IMG/VR virus record: IMGVR_UViG_3300001213_001737
Location: 1-24,497 of that record
From: a virus
Reading direction: 5' to 3' (one strand)
Length of the DNA stretch: 24,497 nucleotides
Position 1 is the stretch's first letter, and each line of letters begins with the position of its first letter. The notes beneath the pieces were generated by a model. The model was not told the DNA's origin. It searched no databases and saw nothing but the letters and a program-made list of their open reading frames with translations. This document shows positions 7,169 through 15,080 of the stretch, in pieces. Position numbers and translations under genes: made by a program.

Positions 7169-7340
7169 TGCCTGCCACCTCCCCTAGCATATCCTCAAAA
7201 CGCTGCTCCTCAGCCTCCCGCTTACGCCTGTGTCGCTTAGCAATGTGCTGCAAAGGCTGTATACGCCACCACAAACGCTTTAGCGGGGCTATGCGACGAA
7301 GCATGTCCCTTATTTGTGTTGTTCTGACACGCAATACCAT
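7152..7340 (-). CDS. Small basic phage protein, unknown
   Basis: 62 aa, strongly basic and Arg-rich (RVRTTQIRDMLRR, RHRRKREAEEQR). The ATG at 7340 overlaps the TGA of the Lar-like gene and has GGAAG 5 nt upstream; its end overlaps the cytosine methyltransferase start by 17 bases. That chained arrangement supports it as a real gene. No domain recognised. Confidence 0.5.
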   Translation of the reverse strand: MVLRVRTTQIRDMLRRIAPLKRLWWRIQPLQHIAKRHRRKREAEEQRFEDMLGEVAGNVKTR

Positions 7341-7573
7341 CAATTCTTCCGTACCTGCCCATTCCAGGCCTCAATCCCATACTTCACAAGTGTCGCACGG
7401 CTCATAAGTACTCCCCTCTGTACGCATCCTGTAGACACGAGTGCCTTCTTGTACCCGCATCGTTGGCACCGTGCCGCTGCAACCCCCACACGAGAGCCAA
7501 CCACGTAGGTCTCGATGCGAATCTCTCTTCCACACTTGGGGCAAGGCTCCAAGTGATAATCCACTTCCGCCAT
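7340..7573 (-). CDS. Lar-like restriction alleviation protein
   Basis: 77 aa from an ATG at 7573 (GGAG 5 nt upstream). It opens with LEPCPKCG, has CQRCGY about 25 residues on, and ends with the GIEAWNGQVRKN pattern. Two CxxC knuckles, a central strand segment and a terminal 'AxxxWN' are the hallmarks of the Lar family. In the Rac prophage, Lar modulates type I restriction-modification to favour methylation. Its place directly before two DNA methyltransferases makes an anti-restriction role attractive. The function is inferred; many such zinc ribbons in phages are untested. Confidence 0.65.
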   Translation of the reverse strand: MAEVDYHLEPCPKCGREIRIETYVVGSRVGVAAARCQRCGYKKALVSTGCVQRGVLMSRATLVKYGIEAWNGQVRKN

Positions 7574-7575
7574 AT

Positions 7576-7743
7576 TCACTCCGCATGTACCTCCTCCAGC
7601 GCCTGTTCCCAGCACAAGGCATAGCCTTCATTTGCTCCCATATTGCAAAACGCCGTAGAGTCCCGCAGCCCATATTTCGATGGACAGCCCTCTATGCTCT
7701 CACCCGCGCACTTTCTCATATTCTCCGGTAAAGGTTCCACCAA
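7576..7743 (-). CDS. Small Cys-containing phage protein
   Basis: 55 aa, probably from TTG 7743 (GGGAGG 9 nt before) or GTG 7740. Four Cys (in CAGES, GCPSK, FCNMG and LCWEQAL) may form a metal site. Similar short Cys proteins ending in 'CWEQAL' are frequent in Firmicute phage early regions, without known function. Its stop is immediately followed by the ribosome site and start of the Lar-like gene. Confidence 0.5.
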   Translation of the reverse strand: MVEPLPENMRKCAGESIEGCPSKYGLRDSTAFCNMGANEGYALCWEQALEEVHAE

Positions 7744-7757
7744 TGTCCTCATCCTCC

Positions 7758-8252
7758 CTAAAACAGGCATTGTGCCTGCTGTTCTTTCAGCTGCTTGATA
7801 ACATATGGATCCAAAGCTTCTTCGGGTACCACCGCAAACGGCTGGATGATTATTTCCACACGTGGATTGTATTTATCGATTCCGGCAATCTTTGTTCCAT
7901 CCCACGACGTTATGATCCGGTCATCCGATAGCAGCCATCGGCATGTAACAATTCTTTTGCCGTCTATTTTCTTGCGCTCGTCTGAGATGATATCTGCTGT
8001 GGCCTGCATAAGCCCGACTAAATCCGGCCAATGCGCCCGGTCTTGCAGCCAATAGTGGCAGGTGAGCTGCACTGGTAGCGAGTAATGCGGCAGCTTTGCT
8101 TTATAACGCAGCATATTAATTTTCTCTCTGCATGCAGTCTCGTATTTCCTGTATGCCACACTTGGCAAGAGTGTCGCACGATTCCGGACCATCGTTGCGC
8201 TGTTCTTCTTCGTGGCCGGTTGCCCTGGAATAACAATGCCGAACGGATTCAT
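7758..8252 (-). CDS. rusA: RusA-like Holliday junction resolvase
   Basis: 164 aa. It begins FGIVIPGQPATKKNS, the RusA opening with the K-K-N/S motif. The acidic WPDLVGLMQATADIISD (about residues 75-91) matches the conserved 'D-hN-h-K-hhhD-hh' metal-binding segment. 'DDRIITSWDGTK' follows with further acidic residues, then a C-terminal strand (PRVEIIIQ). RusA dimers cut four-way DNA junctions made during recombination-dependent phage replication, fitting RecT and SbcC-like neighbours. The ATG overlaps the stop of the helicase-loader gene (ATGA), giving translational coupling. Confidence 0.85.
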   Translation of the reverse strand: MNPFGIVIPGQPATKKNSATMVRNRATLLPSVAYRKYETACREKINMLRYKAKLPHYSLPVQLTCHYWLQDRAHWPDLVGLMQATADIISDERKKIDGKRIVTCRWLLSDDRIITSWDGTKIAGIDKYNPRVEIIIQPFAVVPEEALDPYVIKQLKEQQAQCLF

Positions 8253-9151
8253 ACCGCTACGCCCTTCATCCGGCAGTCGACACCCCGAAGCTCTATCCGC
8301 TCACACATGCCATAGAGCCGGCTCATAATCCGCTGCCCTTGCATATCGTCGATAATCCTTCCTGCGCGGTCCACGGTTGCCATGCGCCCAATGATGTCAT
8401 CTGGGCTGTAGTTCGATGTCACGATTGTCTGCAGCTTCTCGTTATAGCGATGATTGAGTATGCAGAAAAGCTGTTCGCCGACCCATTCCGTCATGCGCTC
8501 AGCCCCGAAATCATCGAGTACCAGGCAATGCGCTTCACAAACCACACGCATAGTCTCAGCTGTAGTATTGCTGCCGAAGGTCGAACGGATGTCTGCCAAA
8601 AGATCCGGAACCGACGAAAATAGCACCGGATGCCCGCAGCGAGCCTTCTCGTTTGCTATAATCGCCACGAGTTTCGTCTTTCCCGTTCCACGGGGCCCAT
8701 AGAGAAACATCCCGCGATCCTCGCAGTTGACCATCCAATGCGCCGCTTTCACAGCCTCTGCGTTCTCCCTGCCAACGATATAATCCGCAAAAGAATCATC
8801 CGCGTACTTGGCAGGAATCCGCGCTGACCTTAGCAGGCGGTCAATCCTGGCCTGCATCCGTCTCGTCTTCTCATGTCGGCACATGCGCATGGCGGCATAG
8901 AATCTCCCATCACAGCACTCCACAACCCTTACCATGCCTTGTACGCTCTGGCGGCAAACACTGCCATCACACCCTCGGCAAGTCGCCTGGTCCTCCTCGA
9001 TGCTCAGAATCTCCTCCCGGTTTTTCTCCAGCTCCTCCGGGAGAAGATGATATGTCCCACGGATGGACCTGACTTCTATCGGCCTCTCTGAAATCTGCAT
9101 ACCTGTCGTCTTCGCCCGCAGGCGCTCTAATATCCCTTTTAGCTGCTCCAA
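8249..9151 (-). CDS. dnaC: DnaC-like helicase loader, AAA+ ATPase
   Basis: 300 aa from a TTG at 9151 (AAAGGAG 9 nt upstream). A Cys cluster (CRGC, then three further Cys groups, about residues 58-91) suggests a zinc-binding N-terminal part as in other DnaC/DnaI loaders. Then SFADYIVG, Walker A GPRGTGKT (about 152-159), Walker B CLVLDDFG (Asp ~213-214), sensor region IVTSNYSPDDI and an arginine-rich box near the C-terminus. It would load host DnaB at the phage origin with the DnaD-like initiator encoded just upstream. A longer in-frame ORF begins at ATG 9235, but that has no good ribosome site and would overlap the upstream gene more. Confidence 0.88.
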   Translation of the reverse strand: MEQLKGILERLRAKTTGMQISERPIEVRSIRGTYHLLPEELEKNREEILSIEEDQATCRGCDGSVCRQSVQGMVRVVECCDGRFYAAMRMCRHEKTRRMQARIDRLLRSARIPAKYADDSFADYIVGRENAEAVKAAHWMVNCEDRGMFLYGPRGTGKTKLVAIIANEKARCGHPVLFSSVPDLLADIRSTFGSNTTAETMRVVCEAHCLVLDDFGAERMTEWVGEQLFCILNHRYNEKLQTIVTSNYSPDDIIGRMATVDRAGRIIDDMQGQRIMSRLYGMCERIELRGVDCRMKGVAV

Positions 9152-9995
9152 TTCTTGATTCTCCTTTCGGCTGTTGCCTTTCCCCATCATCGTCATATCC
9201 GTTTTCCTGCCAACTGCGAAGTATACCCTCGACATAGCCTATACTCCGTTTGCCCCTCTTCACCGCTCGCATAATCGCCCGAAGAATGACGTCGCTTGAG
9301 AATATGTCTAGAAAGCCTCCCAGAATCTCTGCCTCCATCGGTGTAACGGGATGGATATTGTCTGAGTAAGCCGATATGACTTTTCCAAACTCCGCATCTG
9401 TCCCACAGGGGGGATATAGGGGGGTAGTAGTAGTAGTAGATATATACTTTACTTTACTTTGTGTAGTTTCTGCTGACATATCGTCGACAGAAATATCATT
9501 TGAATCATGGTTATTGTCAACATTAACTCCCTCTGAACCAGTGTTATTGTCCGCATTAACGTTTTTAGCTAGGTTTTGGTAGGAAATACGTCCTTCTTTG
9601 ATGCCATCCTCATTTGTGAGCAGTGAAAACTCCTTAATCATGCGAACGCTGCGACGGCGCTCAACCGCCCGTAAATAGCGGGTTTGGATACCATGCGACG
9701 TTAAAATTTTGTACGTATTGTAGACATTTTTGTCGAATACGCCCTCATTAATGCATACATTAACTATCTCTGAAAGGTGGTTTATGTCGACATTAACCTT
9801 TTTTGAAAATACATATTGCTGACGCTCTGTCCACATCATGTAGTAACCTTGTCGGTAGATTGCCATCATCAAGCGAACAATAATACCGAAAGCAACGAGG
9901 CCGTATTTGGCCTCGATATATTCGATTTTGTCATCTGAATCCATATCCACATCGAGTGGAAAATAATCTAAGCCCTCACTTTGCGGCCTCGCCAT
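8967..9995 (-). CDS. DnaD-like replication initiator (DUF4373 plus DnaB_2 domain)
   Basis: 342 aa from ATG 9995 after GAGGTGAT. The N-terminus (GLDYFPLDVDMDSDDKIEYI and VRLMMAIYRQGYYMMWTE) is a Lin1244/Lin1753-type winged-helix domain (DUF4373). Residues ~205-270 (FGKVISAYSDNIHPVTPMEA to SIGYVEGILRSWQENGY) are a DnaD/DnaB_2 domain, ending at the usual family end. A low-complexity Asn/Asp/Thr linker joins them and contains the iteron-like repeats. The reading frame then runs a further ~70 Gly/Pro/Arg-rich residues, overlapping the helicase-loader gene by 185 bases; that tail looks like its out-of-frame shadow. Likely role: origin binding and helicase-loader recruitment. Confidence 0.85.
   Translation of the reverse strand: MARPQSEGLDYFPLDVDMDSDDKIEYIEAKYGLVAFGIIVRLMMAIYRQGYYMMWTERQQYVFSKKVNVDINHLSEIVNVCINEGVFDKNVYNTYKILTSHGIQTRYLRAVERRRSVRMIKEFSLLTNEDGIKEGRISYQNLAKNVNADNNTGSEGVNVDNNHDSNDISVDDMSAETTQSKVKYISTTTTTPLYPPCGTDAEFGKVISAYSDNIHPVTPMEAEILGGFLDIFSSDVILRAIMRAVKRGKRSIGYVEGILRSWQENGYDDDGERQQPKGESRIGAAKRDIRAPAGEDDRYADFREADRSQVHPWDISSSPGGAGEKPGGDSEHRGGPGDLPRV
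9509..9797. repeat. Iteron-like repeats, candidate phage origin
   Basis: Four copies of GTTAATGTNGACANTAACC-like sequence on the - strand: 9797-9779, 9764-9748, 9560-9542 and 9527-9509. Within each pair the copies start exactly 33 bp apart, and both 33-bp units also share TTCAGAG at the same offset. They lie in the initiator gene, the usual site of origins in lambdoid and many Firmicute phages. The same bases encode repeated VNVD-N...SE-VNV, so protein-level repetition is an alternative cause. A (GTA)5 run follows at 9424-9438. Confidence 0.5.
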
Positions 9996-10006
9996 AACTT
10001 ATCACC

Positions 10007-10609
10007 TCACTGTGCCGCGTTTTGCGGAAAATCAATTATCTGAGCAGCTGCAGCTACCCCACCGGTCAGCGGAACATCGCCTGTAAGAAGCTCACTTGTA
10101 TCTTCTTCGTTGCTTGGCGCAGCCTCCGCCACATTCCCTGTTTCATCAAAGAGTGTTGTCTGCGCACGCTTACCAGCGATATACTTACGAGCTTCTATTT
10201 CGGCTTTCCAAATAAGCTTTGTAGCGGTTTCGGATAAACACGGCCCGGCCTCCTCCATATCTTCATAGGATTTCAGCATAGGTGTATTAATTGCCACCTG
10301 CATCCCTGTTTCCGGCATTTCGAGTTTTACCGAAATAATGGCACTCATCGCATCATCTTTGTTGTAGTGGAAGGTAATCCCATAGGGCTTGATACGCTGC
10401 TTAAATTTCGCAGAATCAAATTCCAGGATACTGCACACCGGAAGGATAAGTGCTTCCAGTGCCGCATAGAACTCGGGCGCCGCTGCTTCATCCGAGAGAA
10501 GTGATAATTCATCATAATGCTCATCACGAATACGGGAATAATCGATGGAAATCTTTCCCGCACCCTCACTGTATTTAATTTTCTTTACCTTGATGCTGCT
10601 CTTACTCAT
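10007..10609 (-). CDS. Conserved-looking phage protein, unknown
   Basis: 200 aa from the ATG at 10609 with GGAGGG 7 nt upstream. The first ~140 residues alternate strands and helices (SIKVKKIKYSEGAGKISIDY, LILPVCSILEFD, KPYGITFHYNKDDAMSAIIS) and the last ~45 are acidic and Ala-rich. No catalytic motif is seen. It lies between recombination genes and the initiator and overlaps the gene upstream by 8 bases, so an accessory role in phage DNA replication is only an inference from place. Confidence 0.6.
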   Translation of the reverse strand: MSKSSIKVKKIKYSEGAGKISIDYSRIRDEHYDELSLLSDEAAAPEFYAALEALILPVCSILEFDSAKFKQRIKPYGITFHYNKDDAMSAIISVKLEMPETGMQVAINTPMLKSYEDMEEAGPCLSETATKLIWKAEIEARKYIAGKRAQTTLFDETGNVAEAAPSNEEDTSELLTGDVPLTGGVAAAAQIIDFPQNAAQ

Positions 10610-10862
10610 GTCTCTTCCCTCCCGCAAAATCTACCCCCATAAAGGTTACGTGAAACGGATCTGACAGATTCTGTGGTTTCGTACACTTCTCTATCACAAG
10701 ATTCACCAGCTCCATAATCAATTTGATTTCCTCCGGGCTGCGATTCACCCGTGTCCGCGTGGAATATTGCTTATCCTCCACAGTCATGATCGTCGTCAAT
10801 ATATCCTGCGTCGCAGGTACAATCCGCATTGCCTCTTTTATGCTCAACATAGAATCATCCAT
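10602..10862 (-). CDS. Small phage early protein, unknown
   Basis: 86 aa from ATG 10862. AAAGGAG abuts that ATG, and a second in-frame ATG at 10850 lies 12 nt after it, so the start is uncertain. Helical middle (SPEEIKLIMELVNLVIEKC). No recognised domain. Its 3' end contains the ribosome site of the next gene, supporting coupled translation. Confidence 0.55.
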   Translation of the reverse strand: MDDSMLSIKEAMRIVPATQDILTTIMTVEDKQYSTRTRVNRSPEEIKLIMELVNLVIEKCTKPQNLSDPFHVTFMGVDFAGGKRHE

Positions 10863-10916
10863 CTCCTTTTATTTATAGGCTGTCAAAATAGCTTTCCCAA
10901 CCGAAGGCAGCCACAC

Positions 10917-11603
10917 TCAATAGACATAAACCTCAGCGCCCGTCTGTTTCTGTACCAAATCCTTAAATTTAGCTGCATCACTATTGCCATCACTCAAATG
11001 CAGCAGATAAATCTGCCGCACACGATGCATGTCGTTCGCTTTCAAAAGCTGCAGCGTGGTTTCAATACTCATATGCGTCTGTATAATCCGTTCGGCCAGG
11101 AAAGCGGGTATGCGATTGCCGCGGGCGTTATCCATAATAATTTCCTGACTATAATTTGCCTCCACCATAAGATGGGTAAGTCCTTCAAACTTGTATTTTA
11201 TATATGCACTATCGGTAACATATAAGAGCCGTTCCCTGGTCTCTTTCGAATTGATCTGATACCCATAGCATTCAACATCGTGCTGCGTTTCAAAGGGAAG
11301 GACACGCAAGGTCCCGATTGTGTGGCTTTCCAGTGCTTTCAGGTAGTTCACTTTTGGATATAAAGCTTTGAGCTCTGCTGGCCCATATATGGGAATTCCT
11401 CGTTCAAGCATTTTCGGTATAGCCTTTGCATGGTCTCCATGCCGATGTGTCACCAAGCACCCACAAATATCACTTGTACGAAAATCACATCCAACCTGAA
11501 TGCTCTTGAAAGGAATGCCCGCGTCCAGGAGCAATGTGGTTGTACCATCATCAATGCGATAGCAATTTCCTGTGCTCCCAGACGCGATTACCTTGATATT
11601 CAA
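10917..11603 (-). CDS. Phage MBL-fold metallohydrolase
   Basis: 228 aa from a TTG at 11603 (AGGAAGGA about 9 nt upstream) that overlaps the recT stop. IASGSTGNCY opens the fold, LLLDAGIP is the first beta-Asp motif, THRHGDHAKA (about 52-61) is the HxHxDH zinc site, and a later ETQHDVECYGY, YVTDS and LHLSDGN supply remaining metal-site residues. The family is close to YycJ/WalJ-type hydrolases, and similar genes sit beside recT in many Firmicute phages. A nuclease role in recombination is plausible. The substrate is unknown. Confidence 0.85.
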   Translation of the reverse strand: MNIKVIASGSTGNCYRIDDGTTTLLLDAGIPFKSIQVGCDFRTSDICGCLVTHRHGDHAKAIPKMLERGIPIYGPAELKALYPKVNYLKALESHTIGTLRVLPFETQHDVECYGYQINSKETRERLLYVTDSAYIKYKFEGLTHLMVEANYSQEIIMDNARGNRIPAFLAERIIQTHMSIETTLQLLKANDMHRVRQIYLLHLSDGNSDAAKFKDLVQKQTGAEVYVY

Positions 11604-12772
11604 AAGGTAGGTCCTTCCTCAGCCATGGCCGCCTGTGGGTGCTGTATGGCTGCCTGTGCAAACATATCCTGACTATAAGAGGATGTGCCTGCCGGGTGCT
11701 TTTCCTGCGAATAGGGAGGTGCTCCAGCATCCATGCTCTTTTTTGCTACCGGCTGGGCCTGTACTGCTGCGGCTGTGTCTGTCGGATATACCGCAGGAAT
11801 CGGGCTTACGATTGGTGCTGCAGCTTCTTTGATTTCTTTGAGCGGTACCGTATTGGCAGTCACATTGATTTCTTCCCGCAACTCTTCCTGAACTGCCTGC
11901 AGGCGAGCCTCCTGCTGTTTCATATACTGGTAATTCTCATCCACTTTACGCGGATCGCGCGGGATGTGCTTTGCACTATATACCTCACGAATCAGGGTTT
12001 TGCGGCACATTTCGTCGAGCCAGCCTGCTTTTTCAACAGTTTCCTTTTTGCCGCCTTTCTTCCACTCTGTTGCGGTACCACCCCAGAAATTTGCGCTCGC
12101 ATATTCCGGTTTACGCTTTTCAATGTCCCGCATCGTCATGATGACCAGCTCATTACGCACCGCGTCATCGTACTCGATATAGCCAAAGCCTCCGACGATA
12201 TTGCCGCGGTCAAATGCATTCTCAATATCAAATTCATAGGTCTCAATAGGATGGGAGAAACTCTTTTTTATAGGCTTGAAATGATCATTGCTATATACGA
12301 GGTCGATGGTGACACTCTTAGGCCGAATCAATGCATACTTTTCAGCAACGTAGCGGATGCCGTTATAGCCAGGCATCAGATTGACATCGTACTTATTCGT
12401 TTTTTTGTTGCGATACGGAATCGGGCTGATGTGGTTTGGCTGCATCATATCAAGTCCTAGCCGTGCGTAATGGACCACATCGAGAGCCAAATCATTCATG
12501 TTCACATTGTTCCATTGGACAGCCAGCGGATTATCCCATTTATGTTCGCTATTGCTCTCATTCTTTCTCACCCGGTCTTCCTCAGCCGTCTTTAAGGCCC
12601 GATCAATCCCGATAAAATATCCTTGAATGAGCGAGCGCTGATAATCGGTGATCTGCAAGGCGCCAGTTGCACTCACGCCAAACTCTGCAAGCACCTTATG
12701 GGCGAACCGCTCGCTCATATTAAGCTGGATTTCCGCTTCCTGAACATTTTTTACTTCTTTTCCATTTGCCAT
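11600..12772 (-). CDS. recT: RecT-family single-strand annealing protein
   Basis: 390 aa. The core (residues ~35-270) carries the RecT pattern: NPLAVQWNNVNMNDLALDVV, ARLGLDMMQPNHISPIPYRN, NLMPGYNGIRYVAEKYAL and a late block around WKKGGKKETVEKAGWLDEMC followed by KTLIREVYSAKHIPRDPRK. The last ~120 residues are Ala/Pro/Gln-rich and probably disordered, longer than in Rac RecT (269 aa). ATG 12772 follows AAAGGAG. RecT anneals complementary strands and is normally paired with a 5'-3' exonuclease. No RecE-like gene is here, and an SbcC/Rad50-like ATPase immediately precedes it instead. Confidence 0.92.
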   Translation of the reverse strand: MANGKEVKNVQEAEIQLNMSERFAHKVLAEFGVSATGALQITDYQRSLIQGYFIGIDRALKTAEEDRVRKNESNSEHKWDNPLAVQWNNVNMNDLALDVVHYARLGLDMMQPNHISPIPYRNKKTNKYDVNLMPGYNGIRYVAEKYALIRPKSVTIDLVYSNDHFKPIKKSFSHPIETYEFDIENAFDRGNIVGGFGYIEYDDAVRNELVIMTMRDIEKRKPEYASANFWGGTATEWKKGGKKETVEKAGWLDEMCRKTLIREVYSAKHIPRDPRKVDENYQYMKQQEARLQAVQEELREEINVTANTVPLKEIKEAAAPIVSPIPAVYPTDTAAAVQAQPVAKKSMDAGAPPYSQEKHPAGTSSYSQDMFAQAAIQHPQAAMAEEGPTF

Positions 12773-12774
12773 TT

Positions 12775-14739
12775 TTAATTCTCTCCTTTAATTTTTATTC
12801 TGAGTGCTCCCTTATCCGGGGCAGATACGATAAACCGTATAAGTTGCTCCTCTATACGATTGACCTCACACACGCTCTCTGCACGATCCATGAGAACAGG
12901 CATGCTGGTTCCATAATGTTGGTTAAGCACATCGATAATCTCAAGCCCGGCATTGAACTGCGCTGCCGTATTGGCCGACTTGTATTCCACCCATTCACCA
13001 GCGGCGTTCTGCAGCATCGGATCACAAGTCTCTCGGAGGCCACCATTGATCTGGTCCTTGAAGAGCTGAAAGTGTATGGTCTTGAAATGTCCATTGATTC
13101 TATCTGTAACCATCTGGACTTTGGCACGTGTAAAAACATCGCAAAGGTATATGCCGCGTTCAAGTTTTTCAAGCTCTGCCGCTTTATCCCGCTTCTCCTT
13201 TTCAAGTTCGGCGATACGTGCCTGACTTTCAGCTGCTGCCTGTACACGTGCGATTCGCATATGGAGATTCTGGATTTCCGCAGCAATCTTATGAATTTTT
13301 TCTGCCTGGATTTTCTTTACTTCATCCATGGATCCATCCAGATTCATTTCTTTGGCTCGCAGGGCGTCGATACGCTGCTGCAAATTTGTGTATTCATCAC
13401 TTGCCTCAAAGACTGGCTGCTCGGTTACGCTCTGCTGCAGGTTATTGATGCGCTCAACCGTATCATTGATAACAGCTGTTGCCTCTGTAAGCTTGTTTTG
13501 AGCCTCACAAATCTTATAATCAAGTCCTTGGAGAATGGTTTGGCTACAGGCTTGTCCCCGACGGTTGATATTTTCTTTCTTTTGCGATTTACTCTGATTG
13601 AATGCCTCGCGCAGTGCCTGTACGCGCTCTGTGGGAAGAGACTGTCCGCAAGTTGGACAAAGCTCCTGTCCCTCATCCCATTGCTCCGCTTGCGCCTCAG
13701 CATAGTCAGTGAGGAGTTTTTCGCGCATTGCATTGATGCGTTCATGTTCCTCTTTCAGCCGCTTCTCTTCGGCTTTAAACCCTGCAATTTGGCTGGTGAG
13801 CGCAAGTTTTTTACTGTTCATCTCGTTAATGGCTGCATAAATTTCCTGATTTGCATCATTGCCTTTTTTGATCCAGGCAGCGCGCTTCGTCTCAATCTCG
13901 GTATTGAGTCCCGCGATGGCCGCCTGCAAAGCCTGCTTCTTGCCATCCTGCGTTTCAAGCTGCCGCCCTTCCTCCATGATTGCGGCCTTTTGCTGTTCCT
14001 GCTCCTCTATCGCGCCTTTCAGTACAGCCTCATCTTCTATTTGTTCCGGAATACTTTTCGTGACTTCATCAATTCGTTCTGGCAAGATATCCAAGTCCCG
14101 GTTCAGCTTACGGCGCTGCTCATTGGCAATCTTCTTATATTGCTCTGTACTGTAATACTGGCCGTTCGTGCCCGGAATCAGCAGGTATGCCGTTAAATCT
14201 GAGAGTTTATTCTCGAGGATGACCTCGCCATCCGTAACATCACCGCAAATCTCGAAAAGTACTTTGCGTCGGTCTTCTACACTCATTTCCTCTGTAAAAT
14301 ATCCGAGCATCATGAGCATCCGAATTTGTTCTGTTCTGCAGACGCAAGCACTCTCCATGGCAGCTTCATAGGCTTTCTTTTTAACCGGCAGCCCATTGAT
14401 GCTGTGATCCGTAGTATTGTTGCTAAATTCCTTAGTCGCCGAGCCCTTCTTCTGTTTCCATACCTCATAAAAATCCTTGCGAAATGTTATTTGCTCTCCG
14501 CTGGTAAGTGCAACCGTAAGAGCAGCTATATGATGCAGATTGTGTGCACCCGTGGTCTTTGGGTCGAAATCCTTCTCCCCCGTCACTGCCTGATCTGTTA
14601 TAAGCCAACATATTGCATTGGCTACTGTCGTCTTCCCAGTTCCATTCGCCCCGAAAATATCCGTGTCATCCCCATTGAACCTGATTTCTAAATCTTTGAT
14701 GCCTCGAAAATTCTCCAACTTAAGCATCAAAATTTTCAT
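12775..14739 (-). CDS. SbcC/Rad50-like AAA ATPase
   Basis: 654 aa from the ATG at 14739 (GGGAGG 7 nt upstream; ATG 14745 lies against that site). LENFRGIKDLEI then GANGTGKTT (about 30-38) is the ABC/SMC-type Walker A. Long coiled coils (about 200-345 and 370-540) flank CPTCGQ (about 361-366), the Rad50 zinc hook. Near the C-terminus MPVLMDRAESV is a Walker B-like strand with Asp and Glu, after a weak signature 'YKSANTAAQFNAGLEI'. At about 650 aa it is shorter than bacterial SbcC. No SbcD nuclease gene is adjacent; the MBL-fold protein two genes on could be the partner. Likely DNA end processing with RecT. Confidence 0.88.
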   Translation of the reverse strand: MKILMLKLENFRGIKDLEIRFNGDDTDIFGANGTGKTTVANAICWLITDQAVTGEKDFDPKTTGAHNLHHIAALTVALTSGEQITFRKDFYEVWKQKKGSATKEFSNNTTDHSINGLPVKKKAYEAAMESACVCRTEQIRMLMMLGYFTEEMSVEDRRKVLFEICGDVTDGEVILENKLSDLTAYLLIPGTNGQYYSTEQYKKIANEQRRKLNRDLDILPERIDEVTKSIPEQIEDEAVLKGAIEEQEQQKAAIMEEGRQLETQDGKKQALQAAIAGLNTEIETKRAAWIKKGNDANQEIYAAINEMNSKKLALTSQIAGFKAEEKRLKEEHERINAMREKLLTDYAEAQAEQWDEGQELCPTCGQSLPTERVQALREAFNQSKSQKKENINRRGQACSQTILQGLDYKICEAQNKLTEATAVINDTVERINNLQQSVTEQPVFEASDEYTNLQQRIDALRAKEMNLDGSMDEVKKIQAEKIHKIAAEIQNLHMRIARVQAAAESQARIAELEKEKRDKAAELEKLERGIYLCDVFTRAKVQMVTDRINGHFKTIHFQLFKDQINGGLRETCDPMLQNAAGEWVEYKSANTAAQFNAGLEIIDVLNQHYGTSMPVLMDRAESVCEVNRIEEQLIRFIVSAPDKGALRIKIKGEN

Positions 14740-14790
14740 TTTCATCCCTCCCGAAGTGTGCTAAACTAGAACTGTGTTAAACTTATAATG

Positions 14791-14985
14791 TCATCCTTTG
14801 GATGACCTCCACTCATCCGTATCAGTTCCCGCTGATGCGGATTTTTCTTTTGCCCATGCATCGGCCATTTCTAAAGTAGGCGCTAACGCGGCAATGTTTT
14901 CCTTGCCATATCTCGGATAGAGCACTGTCTCGCGATGCCCTGCATCACAAAGCCCCTGTATGACGCGGCCCATTTCCCAATCCAA
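14791..14985 (-). CDS. Small phage protein, unknown
   Basis: 64 aa from a TTG at 14985, placed 8 nt after GGAGG. It reads MDWEMGRVIQGLCDAGHRET in part, then an Ala/Glu-rich helix and a polar tail. The frame stays open upstream, but those residues come from the membrane-peptide gene in another frame. No domain recognised. The gene follows the LysM and membrane-peptide genes and precedes the ATPase. Confidence 0.5.
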   Translation of the reverse strand: MDWEMGRVIQGLCDAGHRETVLYPRYGKENIAALAPTLEMADAWAKEKSASAGTDTDEWRSSKG

Positions 14986-14990
14986 AGTCT

Positions 14991-15080
14991 TCACCTCCCT
15001 CCTAAAAAATAACCAACCGTAAAACACGCGATAAATAAGATTACTGTCCAAACATGATCCTGGAAATATGGGAGTTTCAA
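14991..15080 (-). CDS. 29-aa single-span membrane peptide
   Basis: A 29-codon ORF starts at TTG 15080 with GAGGGG 10 nt upstream, and the TTG overlaps the TGA of the LysM gene (TTGA). After a short polar start (MKLPYFQDH) there are about 17 hydrophobic residues (VWTVILFIACFTVGYFL) ending GGR, predicting one membrane span. Its stop overlaps the ribosome site of the next gene. Genetic coupling to a membrane-anchored LysM protein suggests a cell-envelope role. It is too short for family assignment. Confidence 0.45.
   Translation of the reverse strand: MKLPYFQDHVWTVILFIACFTVGYFLGGR

Noticed and set aside
9424-9438. (GTA)5 microsatellite
   Set aside because: It encodes part of the Thr-rich linker of the initiator and is too short to suggest phase variation on its own.
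11639-12460. 273-aa + strand ORF antisense to recT
   Set aside because: Shadow of recT: no start signal, Cys/Phe-rich composition and no domain.
12766-14196. 476-aa + strand ORF antisense to the SbcC-like gene
   Set aside because: It mirrors a gene with clear Walker A and zinc-hook motifs. It has no ribosome site and reads as Leu/Cys/Phe-rich antisense sequence.
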